Notes under the pieces: model-generated
Databases searched by the model: none
Told to the model about the DNA's origin: nothing
What the model saw: the letters and a program-made list of their open reading frames with translations, nothing else
Made by a program: the position numbers and the translations under genes
Part shown: piece after piece, positions 4,454 through 8,795 of the stretch
Layout of the letters: the number at the start of each line of letters is the position of its first letter
Numbering within the stretch: the stretch's first letter is position 1
NCBI GenBank assembly: GCA_045612485.1
Contig: JAZKZE010000060.1
Coordinates: 1-8,795 of the forward strand
DNA: 8,795 nucleotides
DNA from: RGIG5327 sp045612485
Lineage (GTDB): Bacteria > Verrucomicrobiota > Lentisphaeria > Victivallales > UBA1829
Direction: 5' to 3'

Positions 4454-7351
4454 TTATTTTATTTTCTCCACTTTATAGGAGGAAATGAAAAATTCTCCCC
4501 CTTTTTCCGGAGCAAGAAAGAGCCGGACACAACCGGTATTTTCCTTTGCCACAGTGAATACAGCAGTAAAAATCTCCTCTTCCTTCTTCATATAAGCGAT
4601 CTTCCGGAGAACATTTGTATTTTTCCAGGATGTTCCTTCGTATTCCCATCCACCGTAAGAAAGGGGTTTATTCCCTCTTCCCCGGAAAGTGATTTTGATT
4701 TTATCCCCTTTCTTCGCAGGAATCCCCTCCGGCAGAAAGAATTTGAACGCTTCTTTCCCGGTATCGAAAGCAAGATTTCCTTTATCATCCCCCCTGACAA
4801 GTTCCCCTTTCCGGCTGTTCTGTCTGAAATTGACAAAAGACCATTTGGCAAAAGGGGAAGAAGCATGAATGGGAGCAGCTTTTTCCACAGGGGGAGCGAT
4901 CTGTTTTTTCACAGGAAGTTTCCCCATAGGAAGAAACACGGCTTCATCCACCCATACCCTGTCACCATCCTTCATCCCCTTGAAAGTGATCATAAGGCTT
5001 GTAGTAACAGCTCCTTCCGGAACATGGGAAAAGGTATAGAGCAAAGTCCATTTGCCGGGAACGACATCAAATTGCGGCGGCATATAGTAAGTCATGGAAT
5101 TTCCGTTCTCCCGACGGGGCACCATCGAACAGGATGCTTTCACGCCGTAAGGGGGATAGTCTGCTGGGATCTTCACATAGACAGCAAAAAGATAGTTGCC
5201 AGCCTTTCCGGGAATGGAACTTGTAACTCTTTGAGCCCCGTAAAGAGTCCTCAAACGGAAAGACGCACTCTGTTTGCCTTTCCGGAAATTTTCTTTATCC
5301 GCAATGCGGTCTGCGGCAGGTTCCCAATTTTTTATTCCATCCTTTTCAAAAGAACCGTCAGGAATCATATTGGAAAGTTTCCCGGAGGAAAAGTCAGACA
5401 GTTTCTGAAGGATCTCCCGCATCTCCGGAGTAATATTTATTTTCTGCAGACACGCATGAAATTCCTTCCGGATATCTTTATCATTCAGATAAGGCAGAAG
5501 GGCAAAAACAGCAGACGGCAACTGCGATGTACCATATTTTTTTATAAAACTCTTCCGGTACACCTGATACATACTCCCCCACCAGGCGGGAAATTCCGCA
5601 ACGATTTCCCTGGCAATTTCAGAGCGTTTTTCCGCTGCCTGAAGGATCCGCGGCAGGGCTTTGGCAAGTTCCAGAGCTTCTTTCCGGCTCCTGATACTTC
5701 CGGAAATATCCAGAAGGCCATCGCCATTAAGGATCATAGATGCTTCATAGAATTCAAAAGCCTTCATAAGGTAACGGGCTCTTTTTTTCTGACCGGCATC
5801 ACCGTACTTATCCGCTTTGGCAACAACTTCCTCCATAAGAAGCCGGCAATAGCTGCTGTCCCCTTTCTTTACAGCATAGTGATAACTGCCGTCTGTCATC
5901 AGTCCGAAATAAACATTTTTCTTTGTTGTCTGATACCAGGAACTTTTTTTGGCAGCCCCATCCCAGAAACGATCCCAGAATTCATAGTATTTTTTCAGTG
6001 CAGGTGCTGCCTCTCTGCCCACAGCAGCAACATACCAGGCATCCAGAGTTTTTTCCACATCAATAGAAGGATCATAAAAAAGTTTCAGAAAAAGATAGGC
6101 AAGAGGCCCCTGTCCTATATTGGCACTGTTTTCAATAAAAGCTGTTCTGCCTTTGTTTGCGGCAAAAAACCGTACCTGTTCTGCGGCATATTTGAAATAG
6201 ACCCGGGGCAGAGTATAAGCAGGCATCCCGTAGGCATATTCCCATATCCCGATGGAAGAGGCTTTCTCACTCCATATCCGGTAAAATTCCATCAGTTTTT
6301 TCCGCATTTCCGGATCGGAAAGGGCATAGGCTTCACAGGCAATGGATACATTCACATTGGGTTCGATATTGAAAGAGGGCGGATTTTTCACACAGTTATA
6401 GGCAAGTACGCCGAGAATTTTATCCGGATATTTTTTTCCGATGGCTTTTGCCACTTTGTTCACCCATTTATAATAAACATTGGAACGGTTGACGATCCCT
6501 GGTTCCAGAGAGGTCGTCCGGGTCCCTGCATTGGCGACCTCACACTCTTTACACTGGCAGTAATAGTTGTAACCATCGTTGATCACAAGAGAAAATGTGG
6601 GGGTATCCGGATATTTTTCAAAGTAGGCTGAAATATTTTTTATTGCCTCTTCTGCTGTTGCCGGATTACTGTAACAGGGTTCCCACTGGTAGCGTTTAAC
6701 TTTGAGATCCCGTTTACCGTAACGCACAGGCAGGATCTTATTTACCCATTCGCCCTTACCATATTTGGAAAGGGGAAAGATCCGGTCTATTCCATGATTG
6801 AGAAGCATCCGGGAATCCCGCAATTCACAATTCAAAGCAAGCTGCCACGCTTCATCTGTAATATGCTGGGAACGGTAAATCGTAAATGCCGCATCTTTTT
6901 CCTGTTTGACACGGGGGAGAGAAAGTTTCGTTACTTTGGGATAATACGCCCCCTCTTTTCCGGGAAAAACATAGACGATCCCCGCCTTTTCCAATAGGTG
7001 ATTGAGTGCATATCTTATTCCCAGGGTACTTCCTGTTATCTGCATGGAAAACTTATCGGGAAAGTCAACCGTATATAAAGAACGCCGTATAAAATCTCTT
7101 TTGACGACCCGGAAAATGATCCTGTTGCCGCTTCCTGTGTAATTTGTTGTGACTGGAAGTTTTACAGAGGAACATTTTTCCAGTTCACCAACGAACCAAT
7201 CTGTAACTTTTTTCAGTTCCTCATTTTTTTCAGCGGGAAGAACGAGAACAGTTGCCCCTTTCCCCTTTTCAATGATGGAAAAATCCCCCCGCAAAAAAGC
7301 AGGAGTAAAAATAAAACCTATAATAAATATAGCGGAAAACACTTTTTGCAT
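4454..7351 (-). CDS. Secreted DUF4838-family protein with C-terminal beta-sandwich regions
   Basis: A 965-residue exported protein. Residues 1-22 form a signal peptide (K3, then a hydrophobic stretch to about 20). Residues about 30-145 resemble the small alpha/beta domain found before GH20/GH67 barrels (MQITGSTLGIRYALNHLLE, 103-121). Residues about 165-465 are the DUF4838 barrel-like region, with FSLVINDGYNYYCQCKEC (253-270), the family's Cys-rich NDG-C-x-C-x2-C block, and IGIWEYAYGMP (367-377). A helical part follows (470-655). Then come a carbohydrate-binding-module-like region (661-810, from NMIPDGSFEKDGIKNW to VWVDEAVFLP), a P/A/K-rich linker (811-832) and a second beta-rich region (833-963). 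DUF4838 includes the proteins classified as GH163 endo-beta-N-acetylglucosaminidases, but I cannot show the catalytic residues here, so activity is open. AGGGG (7359-7363) lies 7 nt before the ATG. It follows the pseudopilin by 24 nt. Codons TTA, CTA and TCA are absent from residues 242-829. Confidence 0.85.
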   Translation of the reverse strand: MQKVFSAIFIIGFIFTPAFLRGDFSIIEKGKGATVLVLPAEKNEELKKVTDWFVGELEKCSSVKLPVTTNYTGSGNRIIFRVVKRDFIRRSLYTVDFPDKFSMQITGSTLGIRYALNHLLEKAGIVYVFPGKEGAYYPKVTKLSLPRVKQEKDAAFTIYRSQHITDEAWQLALNCELRDSRMLLNHGIDRIFPLSKYGKGEWVNKILPVRYGKRDLKVKRYQWEPCYSNPATAEEAIKNISAYFEKYPDTPTFSLVINDGYNYYCQCKECEVANAGTRTTSLEPGIVNRSNVYYKWVNKVAKAIGKKYPDKILGVLAYNCVKNPPSFNIEPNVNVSIACEAYALSDPEMRKKLMEFYRIWSEKASSIGIWEYAYGMPAYTLPRVYFKYAAEQVRFFAANKGRTAFIENSANIGQGPLAYLFLKLFYDPSIDVEKTLDAWYVAAVGREAAPALKKYYEFWDRFWDGAAKKSSWYQTTKKNVYFGLMTDGSYHYAVKKGDSSYCRLLMEEVVAKADKYGDAGQKKRARYLMKAFEFYEASMILNGDGLLDISGSIRSRKEALELAKALPRILQAAEKRSEIAREIVAEFPAWWGSMYQVYRKSFIKKYGTSQLPSAVFALLPYLNDKDIRKEFHACLQKINITPEMREILQKLSDFSSGKLSNMIPDGSFEKDGIKNWEPAADRIADKENFRKGKQSASFRLRTLYGAQRVTSSIPGKAGNYLFAVYVKIPADYPPYGVKASCSMVPRRENGNSMTYYMPPQFDVVPGKWTLLYTFSHVPEGAVTTSLMITFKGMKDGDRVWVDEAVFLPMGKLPVKKQIAPPVEKAAPIHASSPFAKWSFVNFRQNSRKGELVRGDDKGNLAFDTGKEAFKFFLPEGIPAKKGDKIKITFRGRGNKPLSYGGWEYEGTSWKNTNVLRKIAYMKKEEEIFTAVFTVAKENTGCVRLFLAPEKGGEFFISSYKVEKIK

Positions 7352-7375
7352 GATTAATCCCCTGTTTTCTGACTT

Positions 7376-8110
7376 TTAATACACAAAAGGCGTGTAAAGC
7401 CCCTGGGCAATAAATGTTTCCCCTTTTCTTGTAGAAAGCGTCCCGCCTTTTACATCACTGCGTTTAATGTGTTTAACATTCATTCCCACCATAAGGGCAT
7501 TGAAACCGTTATCGTGTCGCAATGAGTGATTTCCATTGGAATATCCCCAGGAATCCCCGAACCAGACCACATTGGTAGGAACCGATTTCCCAAACATGGT
7601 GTCTATCCGGAATAATCCGTTTTTTTGATCACTTATCCAGCCGAAAGTGACGTAATTAGCCGTATAGTAATTCCCCTGCCGGAGTTGAAAATTCGTCGTA
7701 TAGCAGGTTCCCTCCCCCACTTCATGTTCCTTCCGGGAGGCACAGGAAAGAAGTTTCGGGGGGACTTTTGAACCGTATCCCGGCCACACCGCAGGAATAT
7801 ACCCTAAATAACCGGTGGCAGTTGCGGTCGATCCCTGGCACAACTGCCTCATCCACGGAGTGGTATCCTTAAACAGAAGGCAGTAACCGGGTCCCCAGGA
7901 TTTAAAATCATTGGCATAACTGTACAGCCCCACTCCCATCTGTTTCAAATTGTTCATACAACTCACTTTTCTTGCCTGTTCCCTTGCCCGGTTCAGGGCA
8001 GGCAGCAGCATACCTGCCAGAATGGCAATGATGGCAATTACGACAAGAAGTTCGATCAGAGTAAACTCTTTCCTACAAACTAATCGTTTAGCCTTTAATT
8101 GTCTTTCCAT
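7376..8110 (-). CDS. Pseudopilin-like protein, prepilin N-terminal cleavage/methylation type
   Basis: A 244-residue protein of the large pseudopilin-like group typical of Lentisphaerae and Planctomycetes. The basic leader (1-15) is followed by FTLIELLVVIAIIAILAG (16-33), with the conserved mature Glu5 at E20, and by a hydrophobic helix ending at LLPALNRAR. Next is CMNNLKQMGVGLYSYAND (51-68), the usual segment of these proteins. The C-terminal part has LSCASRKE (121-128), VVWFGDSWGY (181-190) and RHDNGFNALMVGMNVKHI (198-215), where relatives usually show a DGHV-like motif. The residue before the cleavage point is Glu15, not the Gly that classical prepilin peptidases prefer, so processing is uncertain. 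It is expected in the inner membrane with the rest periplasmic. AAGGAGGT (8117-8124) precedes the ATG. It lies 19 nt after the regulator and 24 nt before the DUF4838 gene, probably in one operon. Its function in glycan use is not known. Confidence 0.85.
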   Translation of the reverse strand: MERQLKAKRLVCRKEFTLIELLVVIAIIAILAGMLLPALNRAREQARKVSCMNNLKQMGVGLYSYANDFKSWGPGYCLLFKDTTPWMRQLCQGSTATATGYLGYIPAVWPGYGSKVPPKLLSCASRKEHEVGEGTCYTTNFQLRQGNYYTANYVTFGWISDQKNGLFRIDTMFGKSVPTNVVWFGDSWGYSNGNHSLRHDNGFNALMVGMNVKHIKRSDVKGGTLSTRKGETFIAQGLYTPFVY

Positions 8111-8116
8111 AGTACG

Positions 8117-8124
8117 ACCTCCTT
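8117..8124 (-). promoter_or_regulatory. Consensus ribosome binding site of the pseudopilin gene
   Basis: AAGGAGGT, a full match to the anti-Shine-Dalgarno complement, ends 6 nt before ATG 8110 and supports that start. It is the strongest ribosome site in the window, which suggests the pseudopilin is made at a higher rate than the enzymes that follow. No convincing promoter is visible in the 19-nt gap after the regulator. Confidence 0.75.
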
Positions 8125-8129
8125 TTAAG

Positions 8130-8795
8130 TTAATTTTTATTTTTATTGCAAGTGGAAAATCTTTTCACAAGTTTGACCGGAAACAAGGGATATTCCTTTT
8201 CCGGAACAGCATAAGCACAAGAGATATTTCTGACAAGTTCCTTTACAGTTGCTTCCCCCATTTTTTCAAAATCCTGATGCAGTGTAGTCAATGGCGGATA
8301 AGCATATTCGGCAAGACTGCCGTCCCCGAATCCAATGATGGAAAGCTGATCCGGGATAACAATATTTCTGATCCCTGCCCCCCGCATGAGAAAGAGTGCC
8401 AGATAGTCAGATTCACAAATGACGCCATCAATTTTATCCTGCATAAGAGTATCCAGAAACTCAACAGCAACAGAACTCCGGGAGAAATACTCCGGATTAT
8501 TGAGACAGTAAACCTTTTCTGAAAACTCCGGAAGATATTTCTGCAGCCCATCTTTATATCCTTTAAGACGCATATACTGATAGTCACAGTTAAGTGTATT
8601 TGCATTGGAAAAATAGGCAATACGCCTGTGACCTTCCTCCGCAAGAAACTTTACCGCTTCCTCCACGCCTTTTGCGTCATCAGTCGTATAACCGATTCCA
8701 CATGGATTTTTCAGATTGACAGTTCCCCATGGGATGGCTTCATTATCCAGACAATCCGTGAGTTCTTTGATTGCCACAAGAGATGCCACATGAAA
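8130..8795 (-). CDS. LacI/GalR-family transcriptional regulator, 5'-truncated by window edge
   Basis: The visible 221 residues are the sugar-sensing, periplasmic-binding-protein-like domain of a LacI/GalR-type regulator. Landmarks are GYTTDDAKGVEEAVKFL and EEGHRRIAYFS (the family's D-x(3)-G and GHRRI blocks), RLKGYKDGL, DGVICESDYLALFLM, and IPDQLSIIGFGDGS followed by YPPLTTLHQDFEKMGE. The usual GFDD is GFGDG here. The frame continues through the right edge: the GTG at 8787-8789 is preceded in frame by His and Phe codons, so it is an internal valine, not the start. About 120 residues, including the helix-turn-helix DNA-binding domain, lie outside the window. By position it probably controls the pseudopilin-DUF4838-GHL6 operon that follows after 19 nt, responding to a sugar released by those enzymes. 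The effector is unknown. Confidence 0.85.
   Translation of the reverse strand, partial: FHVASLVAIKELTDCLDNEAIPWGTVNLKNPCGIGYTTDDAKGVEEAVKFLAEEGHRRIAYFSNANTLNCDYQYMRLKGYKDGLQKYLPEFSEKVYCLNNPEYFSRSSVAVEFLDTLMQDKIDGVICESDYLALFLMRGAGIRNIVIPDQLSIIGFGDGSLAEYAYPPLTTLHQDFEKMGEATVKELVRNISCAYAVPEKEYPLFPVKLVKRFSTCNKNKN

Noticed and set aside
2400..4490. Shared LAPEK coding stretch near the ends of the GHL6-like and DUF4838 genes as a DNA repeat
   Set aside because: The identity is about 14 bases (around 2517 and 4506), within similar beta-strand coding sequence with biased codons; no longer duplication flanks it.
4865..6631. A 588-codon open frame on the plus strand
   Set aside because: It lies exactly antisense, in codon register, to the DUF4838 gene. 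Its translation is rich in F, I, H and G without any family motif. It is explained by the lack of TTA, CTA and TCA codons in the real gene.
8078..8094. AAAC-TAATC-GTTT resembling a LacI-family operator
   Set aside because: It lies inside the pseudopilin coding sequence, the half-sites are only 4 bp, and no second copy was seen upstream of any operon gene.

Overview
The window looks like chromosomal DNA from a member of the Lentisphaerota (Victivallis-like) or a close relative in the PVC group. Three features point there: a pseudopilin with the FTLIELLVVIAIIAILAG N-terminus and an adjoining C-x-NNLKQ segment, a secreted DUF4838 protein, and a GHL6-type (alpha-amylase-like/beta-galactosidase trimerisation) hydrolase beside a LacI-family regulator. 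This placement rests on recalled family distribution, not on a search. All convincing genes lie on the minus strand, so the window is described here from right to left, in the direction of transcription.

Right part (8795 to about 2259): a probable four-gene carbohydrate-use operon. It starts with a LacI/GalR-type sensor domain cut by the window edge (8130-8795). Next come an atypical pseudopilin (7376-8110), a 965-residue secreted DUF4838 protein with two C-terminal beta-sandwich-like regions (4454-7351), and a cytoplasmic GHL6-like glycosidase (2418-4394). The gaps are 19, 24 and 59 nt. No internal terminator is seen, and a strong minus-strand Rho-independent terminator follows the last gene (2259-2303). 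The simplest reading is a regulator that senses a sugar, a surface or periplasmic enzyme that releases it from a glycan, a cytoplasmic enzyme that finishes degradation, and a pseudopilin whose part is unknown.

Middle (1804-2417): about 600 nt without a convincing gene. It holds two inverted-repeat structures, one weak lysine-rich ORF on the plus strand, and the operon terminator.

Left part (1-1803): an AbiE-type toxin-antitoxin pair. The DUF6088/AbiEi-like winged-helix antitoxin (1126-1746) overlaps the AbiEii-type nucleotidyltransferase toxin (153-1133) by 8 nt. The promoter carries two exact 17-bp direct repeats 33 bp apart, each with a palindromic core. One covers the -35 box and the other lies at the predicted transcription start, as expected for autorepression. 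The repeats also show that the antitoxin starts at 1746, not at an upstream ATG at 1803. At the left edge is the first 25 codons of another minus-strand gene.

The most notable points are the AbiE operator layout, the link of one pseudopilin to one glycan-degradation operon, and the folded but unassigned stretch between the two modules.
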